The translations under genes and the position numbers were made by a program. DNA of 64,000 bases from Halomonas sp. GFAJ-1 (GTDB lineage Bacteria > Pseudomonadota > Gammaproteobacteria > Pseudomonadales > Halomonadaceae). Positions within the stretch are counted from its first letter, which is position 1. Every line of letters starts with the position of its first letter. Under the pieces are notes generated by a model. It was not told the origin of the DNA and searched no databases. It saw only the letters and a program-made list of their open reading frames with translations. The stretch lies in NCBI GenBank assembly GCA_002966495.1, contig CP016490.1:1674001-1738000 (forward strand), in the 5' to 3' direction. Shown in pieces: positions 25,526 to 33,999 of the stretch.

Positions 25526-27442
25526 CTACACCTCCTGGTATAGCTCGCTGCCTTCCCGGCGGAACTTCTCCGCCTGTTCCTGCATGCCGCGCTTCACCGC
25601 TTCCGCATCGCTCTCGGCGGCGTTCTCAGGTGTGCGATCCCGGTAGGTGTCGCGCACTTCCTGGCTGATCTTCATGGAACAGAACTTCGGCCCGCACATC
25701 GAGCAGAAGTGCGCCACCTTGGCGGAATCCTTCGGCAGGGTTTCATCGTGGAATTCCCGTGCGGTATCCGGGTCTAGTCCCAGGTTGAACTGGTCTTCCC
25801 AACGAAACTCGAAGCGCGCCTTAGAAAGGGCGTTATCACGACGCTGCGACGCCGGGTGGCCCTTGGCTAAATCTGCTGCGTGGGCAGCAATTTTGTAGGT
25901 AATGATGCCGGTTTTGACGTCATCTTTATTGGGCAGGCCCAGGTGCTCTTTGGGCGTGACGTAGCAGAGCATCGCACAGCCAAACCAACCAATCATCGCC
26001 GCCCCAATGCCGGAGGTAATGTGATCGTAACCGGGGGCGATATCGGTAGTGAGCGGGCCGAGGGTGTAGAACGGCGCTTCGTGGCAGGCTTCAAGCTGCT
26101 TATCCATGTTCTCTTTGATCAAGTGCATGGGCACGTGACCGGGGCCTTCGATCATTACCTGAACGTCATGCTTCCAGGCGATCTTCGTTAGCTCGCCCAG
26201 GGTTTCGAGTTCAGCGAACTGCGCTTCATCGTTGGCATCCGCGACTGAGCCGGGGCGCAGGCCGTCGCCAAGGGAGAACGCCACGTCGTACTGCTTGCAG
26301 ATCTCACAGATATCCTCGAAGTGGGTATACAGGAAGCTCTCCTGGTGATGGTACAAACACCACTTCGCCATAATAGAACCGCCACGGCTGACAATGCCGG
26401 TGACGCGGTTGGCGGTGAGCGGCACATAGCGCAGCAGCACCCCCGCGTGGATGGTGAAGTAATCCACGCCCTGTTCCGCCTGCTCAATCAAGGTATCGCG
26501 GAACACTTCCCAGGTGAGGTCTTCGGCAATGCCGTTTACTTTCTCCAGCGCCTGATAGATGGGCACCGTACCAATCGGCACCGGCGAGTTGCGGATGATC
26601 CACTCGCGGGTTTCATGGATGTTCTGGCCGGTGGAGAGGTCCATGATGGTGTCTGACCCCCAGCGGATACCCCAGGTCATTTTATCGACTTCTTCTTCAA
26701 TCGAAGACGTCACCGCCGAGTTACCCAGGTTGCCGTTAATCTTCACCAGGAAGTTACGGCCAATAATCATCGGTTCGGATTCAGGGTGATTGATGTTATT
26801 GGGAATAATCGCCCGGCCACGGGCCACCTCATCGCGCACGAACTCTGGGGTGATCTCCTTGGGCAGGCTGGCGCCAAAGCTCTGGCCCCCATGCTGATGG
26901 CCCAGAATGCGCTCTACTTCCGCCGTGCCCAACGCCTGGCGGCGCTGGTTTTCGCGCAGGGCGATAAACTCCATTTCCGGTGTGATGATGCCCTGGCGGG
27001 CGTAGTGTAGCTGGGTAACGTTTTTCCCTGCTTTGGCACGGCGCGGGGTGCGTGTTAGGTCAAAGCGCAGCTGGGCAAGCGTTGGGTCGTTAGCACGGCG
27101 CTTGCCGTAATGGCTGGTGGGGCCGTCTAAAAACTCGGTGTCGTTGCGCTCCTCAATCCAGGTGCGGCGCAGTTCTGGCAGGCCCTTGCGCAAATCGATG
27201 CGGGCGTCTGGGTCGGTGTAGGGGCCGGAGGTGTCGTACACCAGCAGCGGCGGGTTCTGTTCATCAATGCTGCTGGTTTTGGTAGGCGAGAGGGTAATTT
27301 CCCGAAACGGCACGCGAATATCCGGCCGCGAGCCTTCTACGTACACCTTGCGCGAGGCGGGCAGCGGCTGAATGGCTGCGGCATCTACCTGGGCGGTTTC
27401 AGCTAAAAAGTGGCCGGTTTTACTCTTAACGGTCTTAGTCAT
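25526..27442 (-). CDS. thiC: Phosphomethylpyrimidine synthase
   Basis: A 638-residue radical-SAM enzyme that rearranges 5-aminoimidazole ribonucleotide into HMP-phosphate for thiamine. The N-terminal extension domain (to ~150) is followed by the catalytic barrel and the C-terminal cluster motif CSMCGPKFC (CxxCxxxxC), the unusual ThiC 4Fe-4S site. Full length. Second gene after tenA, 51 bases downstream, so under the TPP riboswitch that leads the operon. Confidence 0.97.
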   Translation of the reverse strand: MTKTVKSKTGHFLAETAQVDAAAIQPLPASRKVYVEGSRPDIRVPFREITLSPTKTSSIDEQNPPLLVYDTSGPYTDPDARIDLRKGLPELRRTWIEERNDTEFLDGPTSHYGKRRANDPTLAQLRFDLTRTPRRAKAGKNVTQLHYARQGIITPEMEFIALRENQRRQALGTAEVERILGHQHGGQSFGASLPKEITPEFVRDEVARGRAIIPNNINHPESEPMIIGRNFLVKINGNLGNSAVTSSIEEEVDKMTWGIRWGSDTIMDLSTGQNIHETREWIIRNSPVPIGTVPIYQALEKVNGIAEDLTWEVFRDTLIEQAEQGVDYFTIHAGVLLRYVPLTANRVTGIVSRGGSIMAKWCLYHHQESFLYTHFEDICEICKQYDVAFSLGDGLRPGSVADANDEAQFAELETLGELTKIAWKHDVQVMIEGPGHVPMHLIKENMDKQLEACHEAPFYTLGPLTTDIAPGYDHITSGIGAAMIGWFGCAMLCYVTPKEHLGLPNKDDVKTGIITYKIAAHAADLAKGHPASQRRDNALSKARFEFRWEDQFNLGLDPDTAREFHDETLPKDSAKVAHFCSMCGPKFCSMKISQEVRDTYRDRTPENAAESDAEAVKRGMQEQAEKFRREGSELYQEV

Positions 27443-27493
27443 TTCGGTGGTCTTCCTTTGTTTTTGGTGTTTTTAGGTCGTGCGTGAGGGGGC

Positions 27494-28162
27494 TTATTCG
27501 CTAAGTTCCAGGCCCATCTGCCAGAAGTCGATTTCCAGGCGGGTGGCATCGCGGAAGATTTTGGCAAGCTCAGCAAAGCGGGCAGGGGTGACATCGGCCA
27601 AGCGGGCATCAAGCCACTCAAGCTCTGCCTGCATGGCCGCCTGGAACTCCTCGCCTTCGTACATGGCAATCCAGGCATCGAACGGGTTTTGCGCGCCGCG
27701 CAGGGTGGTTGGCTGGGCATTCAACCAGTTGGCGATTTCACCGTAGCCCACTAAGCAAGGGGCCAGCGCTACGTGCAAATCGAGCAGGTCGCCACGGTTG
27801 CCGGTATCCAGCACGTAGCGGGTGTAGGCCAGCGTGGCGCGGGCTTCGGGCAGGGCTGCTAGTTCTTCTTCACTAATGCCCCATTCCTGGCAAAAGCCCA
27901 CGTGCAGGCCCAACTCCACGTCCACAATGGCTTTTAAACCTTCATGGGCTTGGCGCAAATCCGCCAGGGTGGGGCTTTTGTAGGCAGCCAGCGCGTAGGC
28001 GCGGGCGAAGTGAATCAAGAACAGGTAATCCTGCTTCAGGTAGTGACGAAACGACGCTTCAGGCAGCGTAGCGTTGCCCAGCTGGCGTACAAAATCGTGC
28101 TCAATATAGGCGCGCCAATCGGTTTGGCAAGCGGTGGTTAAATCAGTAAAGCGGTAGCCCAT
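27494..28162 (-). CDS. tenA: Aminopyrimidine aminohydrolase / thiaminase II
   Basis: A 222-residue TenA protein that salvages thiamine breakdown products (aminopyrimidine to HMP). All-helical fold; catalytic Cys in ALAPCLVGYGEIA near residue 137, with a YxxY-like aromatic pocket and a C-terminal Glu. The open frame extends 31 codons upstream, but GGAGG just before the ATG at 28162 (MGYRFTD) sets the start. First gene of the riboswitch-led tenA-thiC unit. Confidence 0.93.
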   Translation of the reverse strand: MGYRFTDLTTACQTDWRAYIEHDFVRQLGNATLPEASFRHYLKQDYLFLIHFARAYALAAYKSPTLADLRQAHEGLKAIVDVELGLHVGFCQEWGISEEELAALPEARATLAYTRYVLDTGNRGDLLDLHVALAPCLVGYGEIANWLNAQPTTLRGAQNPFDAWIAMYEGEEFQAAMQAELEWLDARLADVTPARFAELAKIFRDATRLEIDFWQMGLELSE

Positions 28163-28293
28163 GATGCCTCCGGTAGTGGTGATCCGGAGGGCGGGCGGAG
28201 ATCGAGGAGATGGCGTGGAAGGTGGCGTGCGATTGTGAAAGCTAGCCAAGGCCATCGCTTGATCCCTACGCCGGTACCCGCGCGCTCATCATA

Positions 28294-28397
28294 GGAGCAA
28301 CGCATTAGCCGGATCAGGTTCAGCGGGACCAGCGCTTTGGCAGTATCAGCAGATACGCCCTGCGCCATCTCAGCCGGATATCACCGGCACCCCGTCA
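28294..28397 (-). promoter_or_regulatory. TPP riboswitch (THI element)
   Basis: On the minus strand the conserved blocks occur in order: GGGGTGCC, GGCTGAGATGG, then CCGCTGAACCTGATCCGG and TAATGC. These are the pyrimidine- and pyrophosphate-sensing helices of the thiamine pyrophosphate riboswitch. It ends about 130 bases upstream of the tenA start and is expected to repress tenA-thiC when TPP is abundant. Confidence 0.95.
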
Positions 28398-28494
28398 AGC
28401 AGTTAGTTAGCGGAGTCTAGGCTGAGGGTGGGGGAGATGCAAGGGGAGTTAGCTTGATCAAGCACGGGCTTTATTGAAGCTTGTCTGCTCTTCA

Positions 28495-29439
28495 CTAACC
28501 CAATGGGCTTCTAACGCCCGCAAAGCCATTGCCTAGCACATGGGTGTATATTTGGGTGGTTTCGATACTTTTATGGCCCAGCAGCTCTTGAACTGTGCGA
28601 ATGTCAGTACCTTGGCTAAGTAGCTGAGTGGCGAAACTGTGCCGCAAAGAGTGGCATGATCCAGGGCGTGTTAAAGAAGAAGAGCGCATGGCATATTTAA
28701 CGGCCTTTTGTACGGCAGAAGTATGGATGTGATGTAGTACTACTCGCCCCCACTCATCGAAACAAGGCTTGGAGGAAGGAAAAATCCACTGCCAAGCAAG
28801 CGAAGTGCCAGCGTTTGGGTATTTACGGTCCAGCGCATAAGGCAGTGACACAGGAATAGTGTTTGCTTCAATGCGAGCGTTCAGCTGTTGTTCTGCCATT
28901 TGTATATGAGTATGTAACGGCTGAACGCAAGAAGGTGGCAACAGTGTGGTTCGGTCTTTGTTGCCTTTTCCTGAACGAACAGTGATAACTTGCCGCGTGA
29001 AATCAATATCTTTGACGCGAAGCCGACAGGCTTCGGAGACACGTAAACCTGAGCCGTACATAAGTGAGGCCATGAGAAGCATAGAGCCAGACAAGTGCTG
29101 AAATACCTCCATTACCTCCTGATGGGAAAGCACCACTGGTAAGCGCTGAGGGCGCTTAGCTCGGCTAAATTGGCCAATCTCTCCAAGCGGTTGATCCAGT
29201 ACATGGCGATAAAGAAATACGATGGCATTGAGTGCCTGGTTCTGCGTGGCAGCCGCCACACGTCTCTCGATTGCCAGGTATTCTAAGAATTGCTGTACTT
29301 CACGACCTGACATAGTGTCAGGGTGAGGTAAATTGTGAAAGCGAATGTAAAAGCGAATCCAGTAGCAGTAGGTATTCTCAGTACGGAAGCTATAGCGCTT
29401 GACCCGCAGGGTCGCCTTGACGCGTTCCATCAGTTTCAT
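28495..29439 (-). CDS. intI: Integron integrase (IntI-type tyrosine recombinase)
   Basis: A 314-residue site-specific recombinase that joins cassettes at attI and attC. Tyrosine-recombinase residues are in place: Arg in GSGLRVSEACRLR, His-x-x-Arg in CHSLRHSFATQLL, His in ELLGHKSIETTQIY, with Tyr in that last motif. The extra patch unique to IntI lies between them (PYALDRKYPNAGTSLAWQWI). The ATG at 29439 has AAGGG eight bases upstream; a GTG at 29448 is in frame. A LexA box overlaps the promoter region. No truncation or frameshift, so probably active. Confidence 0.95.
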   Translation of the reverse strand: MKLMERVKATLRVKRYSFRTENTYCYWIRFYIRFHNLPHPDTMSGREVQQFLEYLAIERRVAAATQNQALNAIVFLYRHVLDQPLGEIGQFSRAKRPQRLPVVLSHQEVMEVFQHLSGSMLLMASLMYGSGLRVSEACRLRVKDIDFTRQVITVRSGKGNKDRTTLLPPSCVQPLHTHIQMAEQQLNARIEANTIPVSLPYALDRKYPNAGTSLAWQWIFPSSKPCFDEWGRVVLHHIHTSAVQKAVKYAMRSSSLTRPGSCHSLRHSFATQLLSQGTDIRTVQELLGHKSIETTQIYTHVLGNGFAGVRSPLG

Positions 29440-29457
29440 AAGAGTCACCCTTAATAT

Positions 29458-29473
29458 CTGTATGCATATACAG
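29458..29473 (-). promoter_or_regulatory. LexA (SOS) box upstream of intI
   Basis: CTGTATGCATATACAG: a perfect CTGT-N8-ACAG palindrome in an AT-rich context, 19 bases upstream of the intI ATG. SOS control of integron integrases is established for Vibrio and class 1 integrons; the site here predicts the same. Confidence 0.9.
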
Positions 29474-29575
29474 TATTATTGGGCAGGGTAAAACATGCAA
29501 GCACGCGAATTTTGGATATGTAGCCAAAATTCGCTTTGCTTTCAATGGAATCAATGGGGTAGAGTCAATTTTGTG

Positions 29576-29625
29576 GCTGCATAACCTCAATGAACGTGCT
29601 GGCACATTCATTGAGGTTATGCAGC
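29576..29625. repeat. 19-bp perfect inverted repeat beside attI
   Basis: GCTGCATAACCTCAATGAA and its exact complement flank a 12-base loop (29595-29606). It lies between the intI promoter and the first cassette, ending 17 bases before the attI crossover. It contains ATAAC/GTTAT arms reminiscent of an attC R box but has perfect symmetry, lacking the extrahelical bases of true attC sites. May be an attI-side structure, an attenuator of cassette transcription or a degenerate recombination site. Confidence 0.75.
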
Positions 29626-29648
29626 AGGGGATATAATCACTGTTAGGC
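29626..29648 (+). other. attI-like recombination junction
   Basis: GTTAGGC at 29642-29648 marks the insertion point (crossover after G29642) at the integrase-proximal end of the array. The first cassette begins TTAGGC, matching its own R'' box 330 bases later. The left limit of the attI site cannot be read from sequence. Confidence 0.75.
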
Positions 29649-29655
29649 AGTGAAT

Positions 29656-29976
29656 ATGAAAATATATTGGACTCTAAAACAAATACCTGAGCTATCAAGC
29701 CTGTCTTCTCGAGAGAGGGGAAAGCGTTGGAGGAAGGCTTATAAGAAAAGCTTCCGACATTGGGAAACTTGGTTGGGCGTAATTTGCTGTGGTCTTTGTG
29801 GCGCAGCAGGCGCTTGGGTCGGTGATGTTTTCAATTTAGGATTATTAGGCGCAGGTATAGGCGGAGCAATCGGTGGATTGGTGTTTTCACAAGCTATTTT
29901 GTCAGTAGTGTTGCGGCGTTACCGTGATATTTTACGAGGTGGTCAGCTAGGGAAGGTAGATGAACCAGTTGCCTAA
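29656..29976 (+). CDS. Cassette 1: small two-TM protein of unknown function
   Basis: A 106-residue protein. Basic N-terminal half (RERGKRWRKAYKKSFRHW), then two hydrophobic segments (~42-58 and ~62-82) joined by a short turn, the second Gly-rich (GAGIGGAIGGLVFSQ), and a basic C-terminal tail. Likely an inner-membrane hairpin protein. No family recognised. The TAA stop lies inside the R'' box of attC1, the usual cassette economy. As the first cassette it should be the most strongly transcribed from the array promoter. In-frame GTG at 29650 is an alternative start. Confidence 0.7.
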   Translation: MKIYWTLKQIPELSSLSSRERGKRWRKAYKKSFRHWETWLGVICCGLCGAAGAWVGDVFNLGLLGAGIGGAIGGLVFSQAILSVVLRRYRDILRGGQLGKVDEPVA

Positions 29977-30048
29977 CAAGCGGCGGCATTCGGACCAAAT
30001 CTACGCTCCGATGTCGCTCCAATTTGTCCGTTGCGCCGGGCGTTAGGC
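29971..30048 (+). repeat. attC1
   Basis: 78 bp: R'' GCCTAAC, R' GTTAGGC, with inner pairing arms (GCGGCGGCATTCGGACC... and ...GTCCGTTGCGCCGGGC). Crossover between 30042 and 30043. Confidence 0.93.
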
Positions 30049-30608
30049 TTTAAAACATCAAATTTGGATAAATATATGAGATTGTCAGTAGAAGGCTATA
30101 AATCAATTGCCTCAAAGCAGGAATTAAATTTCGATGGTTTGACTATTCTTTCTGGGGCTAACAGTTCTGGGAAATCTAGCTTTATGCAACCTTTTCTGAT
30201 TTTGAAGCAAACAATAGAAAACCATTATGATTCAGGCACTCTTATACTTTATGGTGAAAATGCCAAACTAACCGATTCTGCTCAAATTATATCGAAAGTC
30301 CCAGGTTATAACAAAAAATCCTTCAGTGTTTCAATGGTCAATGATAACCATAATTGCACAGCATCTTATAAGTATAAAAGGGGGGTGGGGATACAGGTTG
30401 ATACCATAAGGATGACTAGCGAAAAAATTCCTGATGGTTTAACACTAAAAGTTGGCATGAAGTCTGAACATATAGAGAAGATGGTTCCAGGAGAAGACTT
30501 TAGTTTTATTAAAAAATTTTACGAAGATAAAGAACTAAGGTAATCCCCCCGAAAAATAATCGCGTTGATAAGTGGAATTTTGTAACCTGAAAAAACAGGA
30601 GATTTCAC

Positions 30609-30875
30609 ATGCGCAAATCACGTTTTACTGACAGCCAGATTATGGCGATTTTGAAGCAGGCTGAGTCTGGTGTGCCTGTCCCCGAACTATGTCGCGAGCA
30701 CGGCATGAGCAGCGCCTCATTTTATAAATGGCGCTCCAAGTACGGTGGTATGGACACGTCCATGATGAAGCGCCTCAAGGAGTTGGAAGACGAGAACCAG
30801 CGCCTCAAGAAGATGTATGCCGAAGAGCGGTTGAAGGCAGAGCTGCGCCAGGAAGCCCTCGAGGGAAAGTGGTAA
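30609..30875 (+). CDS. IS3-family transposase OrfA
   Basis: An 88-residue DNA-binding subunit: helix-turn-helix (FTDSQIMAILKQAESG... YKWRSKYGG) followed by a leucine-zipper-like coil (MKRLKELEDENQRLKKMYAEE as a heptad pattern). In IS3 elements this is made alone as a repressor or fused to OrfB by -1 frameshifting. Sits inside the ATPase gene. Confidence 0.9.
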   Translation: MRKSRFTDSQIMAILKQAESGVPVPELCREHGMSSASFYKWRSKYGGMDTSMMKRLKELEDENQRLKKMYAEERLKAELRQEALEGKW

Positions 30876-31696
30876 AGCCATCTCAACGCCGCGAGATGGC
30901 AAAGAATGTCGTTGAGGCCGGCTGCTGTAGTATTCGGCTGGCCTGTCAGGTTTTCGGGATCAGTGAAACCTGTTACCGCTATCAGGCGAAGCTTAGCCAT
31001 GAGAACGCTGTTATCGCTGACTGGCTAGTGCGCCTGACCCACAATCAGCGTAACTGGGGCTTTGGGCTGTGTTACTTGTATCTGCGCAACGTGAAAGGCT
31101 TTCGCTGGAACCATAAGCGTGTCTACCGAATTTACCGGGCATTGGAGCTGAACTTACGCATCAAGCCGAAAAAGCGACTGGTGCGTGAAAAGCCAGCGCC
31201 ATTGGTCGTACCCACTGCTTTAAACGACTGCTGGTCGATGGACTTCATGCATGATCAGTTGGCCGATGGCCGAACGTATCGGTTGTTCAACGTGATCGAT
31301 GATTACAACCGGGAAGGCCTGATCATTGATGCTGACTTCTCACTGCCAGCAGAGCGCGTGATACGCTCCTTAAACCAGTTGATCGAATGGCGTGGCCGGC
31401 CTAAGGCCATTCGATGCGACAACGGCCCGGAATACATCAGTGGCAAACTAACCCGCTGGGCGAAGCAAAACGGCATTGAGCTGCTGTACATTCAACCTGG
31501 CAAACCACAGCAGAATGCCTACATTGAACGCTACAATCGAACAGTCCGTTATGATTGGTTGAGCCATTATCTGTTCGACTCAATCGCTGAAGTACAGGAT
31601 TTTGCCACACGCTGGCTCTGGACGTACAACCACGAGCGACCGAACATGGCATTGGGTGGGATAACACCCAAACAGAAGGTGACTATGGCTGCCTAA
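30728..31696 (+). CDS. IS3-family transposase OrfB (DDE catalytic part)
   Basis: Open frame in the -1 register relative to OrfA; the meaningful protein begins near 30866 (KVVKPSQRREMAKNV). Integrase core with DDE residues: Asp in CWSMDFMHD, Asp in IRCDNGPE, Glu in QQNAYIERYNRT. Intact to its TAA at 31696, so the OrfAB fusion could be produced by frameshifting near the end of OrfA. No internal stop is seen, and the element appears competent. Confidence 0.9.
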   Translation: MALQVRWYGHVHDEAPQGVGRREPAPQEDVCRRAVEGRAAPGSPRGKVVKPSQRREMAKNVVEAGCCSIRLACQVFGISETCYRYQAKLSHENAVIADWLVRLTHNQRNWGFGLCYLYLRNVKGFRWNHKRVYRIYRALELNLRIKPKKRLVREKPAPLVVPTALNDCWSMDFMHDQLADGRTYRLFNVIDDYNREGLIIDADFSLPAERVIRSLNQLIEWRGRPKAIRCDNGPEYISGKLTRWAKQNGIELLYIQPGKPQQNAYIERYNRTVRYDWLSHYLFDSIAEVQDFATRWLWTYNHERPNMALGGITPKQKVTMAA

Positions 31697-32646
31697 CCAA
31701 CTCTACTTATCGCCCCGGTTATAAATGGGGGGATTACCCTAAAGCCAAAGTGGCGAGCTATTAGGGAGAAGTGTTTCATAAGTGCAGAGTTGTCAATTGA
31801 TGGAAAGGAGTTTCTTCCAATCAAAGCCGGCATTGAGCCCACTCACAACCTAGAAAGCTTCATTACTAGATTAATCCACGTGCCAGGTTTGCGTGGCAAT
31901 CCAGAGCGAACATATAAAATTGCAGCCTCAGAAGATGTATATCCGGGTTCGTTTGAAAAGTATGTTGCCGGAATTATTAGTGATTGGACGAGGTTGGTGA
32001 AATACAAAAGCAAGTACGACATTCTAAAAGAACAGCTATTTGAATTGGGTTTGGCAAGCAACATCAAGGCTTCAAAAGTAGACGATACAAGCGTTGAAAT
32101 TCAAGTATCAAGGAATAAATCCGGAAGCGAGACTGATTGTGTGAATATTGCTGATGTTGGCTTCGGTGTATCGCAGACAATTCCAGTATTGGTTGCTTTA
32201 ATTGGAGCTAAGAAGGGTCAGTTTGTATATATTGAACAGCCTGAGTTACATCTTCATCCGAAGGCGCAATTCAAAATGGCATCAATTATTGTGTCGGCAA
32301 TCAATAGGGGGGTACGGGTAATTATAGAAACGCATAGCTCAATACTCATAAGGGGTATTCAACTAGCTGTCGTTAAGAAACAATTGGATTATAAAAAAGT
32401 TTCGCTAAATTGGTTTACCCAAAATAGTGAAAGTGGCGAAACAGATGTTGCTAAATCTGGTCTTGATGAACGAGGGGCATTCGGTGATTGGCCAGAAGAT
32501 TTTGATGACACCAGCCTCACTGCTGAGCAAATGTATCTAGATGCAGTAGAGGAATCCTTTTGTGAGTAAAATTACACTTTCCTTTGTAATTGATGCGGAT
32601 GTAGCGCGTTCATCAGGCACATCTGAACACCCTATTTCCAGTGGTT

Positions 32647-33566
32647 CTAGGTTTTGTACGAAAAGCCTTATCTGCTAACTTTACCTATGCAAAAGCAGCA
32701 TAGGGGAAAACAATGGTCGGACGTTACGAGATTTCTGATGACGGCTGGGCACAGATCGAAGATATCGTGGCTCCTCCTCAAACCATGGGCAGACCCAGGC
32801 GGGATGACCGGAAAATGCTCAATGGTGTCTTCTGGGTACTGTGCTCTGGTGCTAAATGGCGTGATTTACCCGAGCGATATGGTCCTTGGTCGACGGTTTA
32901 TGACCGGTTCCGCAAGTGGCGTGATGACGGCACCTTTGAAGCGGTACTTTCTCGCTTGCAGCTTAAGTTACGTGAAGATGGGCTTATGGATCTAGACACG
33001 TGGATGATCGATGCCACTTCCGTGCGAGCCACACGCGCTGCCGCTGGAGGCGGTAAAAAGGGGGTTCAACAGAACCGCTAGACCACGCGCTCGGCCGTAG
33101 CCGCGGCGGTTTAACAACCAAAATTCATTTGGTTTGTGATCGTCATGGCTGGCCACTGGCGTTCACACTGTCTCCTGGTCAAGAGGCAGATTCTCGTCAC
33201 TTCGTTGCGACATTAGAGAGCATTCATCTACCAGGTGGCGTCGGGCGTCCTCGCAAACGTAGTCGCTATGTGGTGGCTGACAAAGGATACGACAGCGATG
33301 AGCTGCGTCATTATTGCGACAGGCACGGCATGAAACCCGTGATTGCTCAGCGCAATATGCACCGAAGAACCCGGCCTGGGCTACCTAGACGGTTCGATAA
33401 ACCGAAATATCGGCAACGGAATGTGATAGAACGCTGCTTTAGCTGGCTTAAAGAATGTCGCCGGATCGCCACACGCTATGAAAAGCTGGCAAGTAGCTTT
33501 AAGGCGATGGTATGCGTGGCGTGCATCGACCGTTGCTTGCGAGCCAACTTTTCGTACAAAACCTAG
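32647..33566 (+). mobile_element. IS5-family insertion sequence with CTAG target duplication
   Basis: The element spans 32651-33562 (912 bp) with inverted repeat ends GTTTTGTACGAAAAG and CTTTTCGTACAAAAC (15 bp perfect). CTAG copies at 32647-32650 and 33563-33566. Two-part transposase frame as in the IS427 group. Inserted at codon 30 of the PIN gene. Confidence 0.92.
32713..33566 (+). CDS. IS5-family (IS427-like) transposase, two frames joined by -1 frameshift
   Basis: First frame 32713-33081 (MVGRYEISDDGWAQIEDIV..., including Asp in WMIDATSVRA). Second frame, -1, continues GGSTEPLDHALGRSRGG to 33566, carrying VVADKGYDSDEL (Asp) and RNVIERCFSWLKE (Glu). The slip site is the A5G5 run near 33056-33065 (GGTAAAAAGGGGGTT). 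The final TAG stop is formed by the CTAG target duplication outside the element. Ribosome-binding site AGGGGAAAA before the ATG. Confidence 0.88.
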
Positions 33567-33999
33567 GAAACTCCTAGAAAACTTAACAAAGAATGGACAT
33601 AAGGTAGCTATGTGTCCTAATTTGAGAGCTGAATGGAAAAAACATAAGTCATTGTTTGCAACTAGATGGCTTGCTTCTATGGTTGCAAAAAAGAAAGTGG
33701 TCTTTTTATCACCTTCAGAAAAAATAAAAAATATCATAGATGATGGTATTGAAGAGTGTAAGGATAAAGAAATAGCGTTGAAAGATGCACACCTAGTAGA
33801 TGCTGCATTAGAGGTTGATAAAATAATTGCATCAAATGACAACAGAGCAAGGAATGTCTTTTGTAAATTTTCCCGTATCAATCGGGAGATTTGTGCAGTT
33901 TCATGGTTTAACGCTGTATCGGATTCGGAATTTATTATCGGTACAGTAATGGTTGGCGGTTTCATTCCAAATAATTATTCTCTCCGAGAAGAAAATATT

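Larger units (their letters stand above)
30535..31742 (+). mobile_element. IS3-family insertion sequence with 4-bp CTAA target duplication
   Basis: The element spans 30539-31738 (1,200 bp). Ends are 12-bp perfect inverted repeats, GGTAATCCCCCC and GGGGGGATTACC. Direct CTAA copies at 30535-30538 and 31739-31742. Two overlapping ORFs in a -1 relation, and 4-bp duplications, fit the IS407-like group. GC content is visibly higher than the cassette gene it interrupts. Confidence 0.92.
30076..32569 (+). pseudogene. Cassette 2 gene A: ABC/AAA15-type ATPase (DUF3696-like), interrupted by an IS3-family element
   Basis: Split gene: codons 1-154 lie at 30076-30538, the rest at 31743-32569. Removing the IS and one CTAA copy joins ...DKEL to KPKWRAIR... 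with no frame change and gives 429 residues. The ATPase is SMC/OLD-like: an N-terminal MRLSVEGYKSIASKQ strand, Walker A GANSSGKSS (27-35), signature-like VGFGVSQ (~293-299), Walker B FVYIEQPELHLHP (~315-327), and a switch histidine in IIETHSS (~348). This is the AAA15/DUF3696 class seen in overcoming-lysogenisation and anti-phage ATPases. Its stop overlaps the GTG start of the PIN gene by eight bases, so the two form one translational unit. Currently disrupted, so presumably inactive. Confidence 0.85.

Noticed and set aside
28138..28368. A 76-codon minus-strand frame crossing the tenA leader
   Set aside because: It runs through the TPP riboswitch; the conserved bases are RNA-structural and the peptide has no family features.
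30031..30075. Upstream extension of the ATPase gene
   Set aside because: It would begin inside attC1; the ATG at 30076 gives the family-typical N-terminal strand.
33129..33566. A separate gene for the second half of the IS5-family transposase
   Set aside because: The two frames make one DDE transposase through a -1 shift at the A5G5 run.
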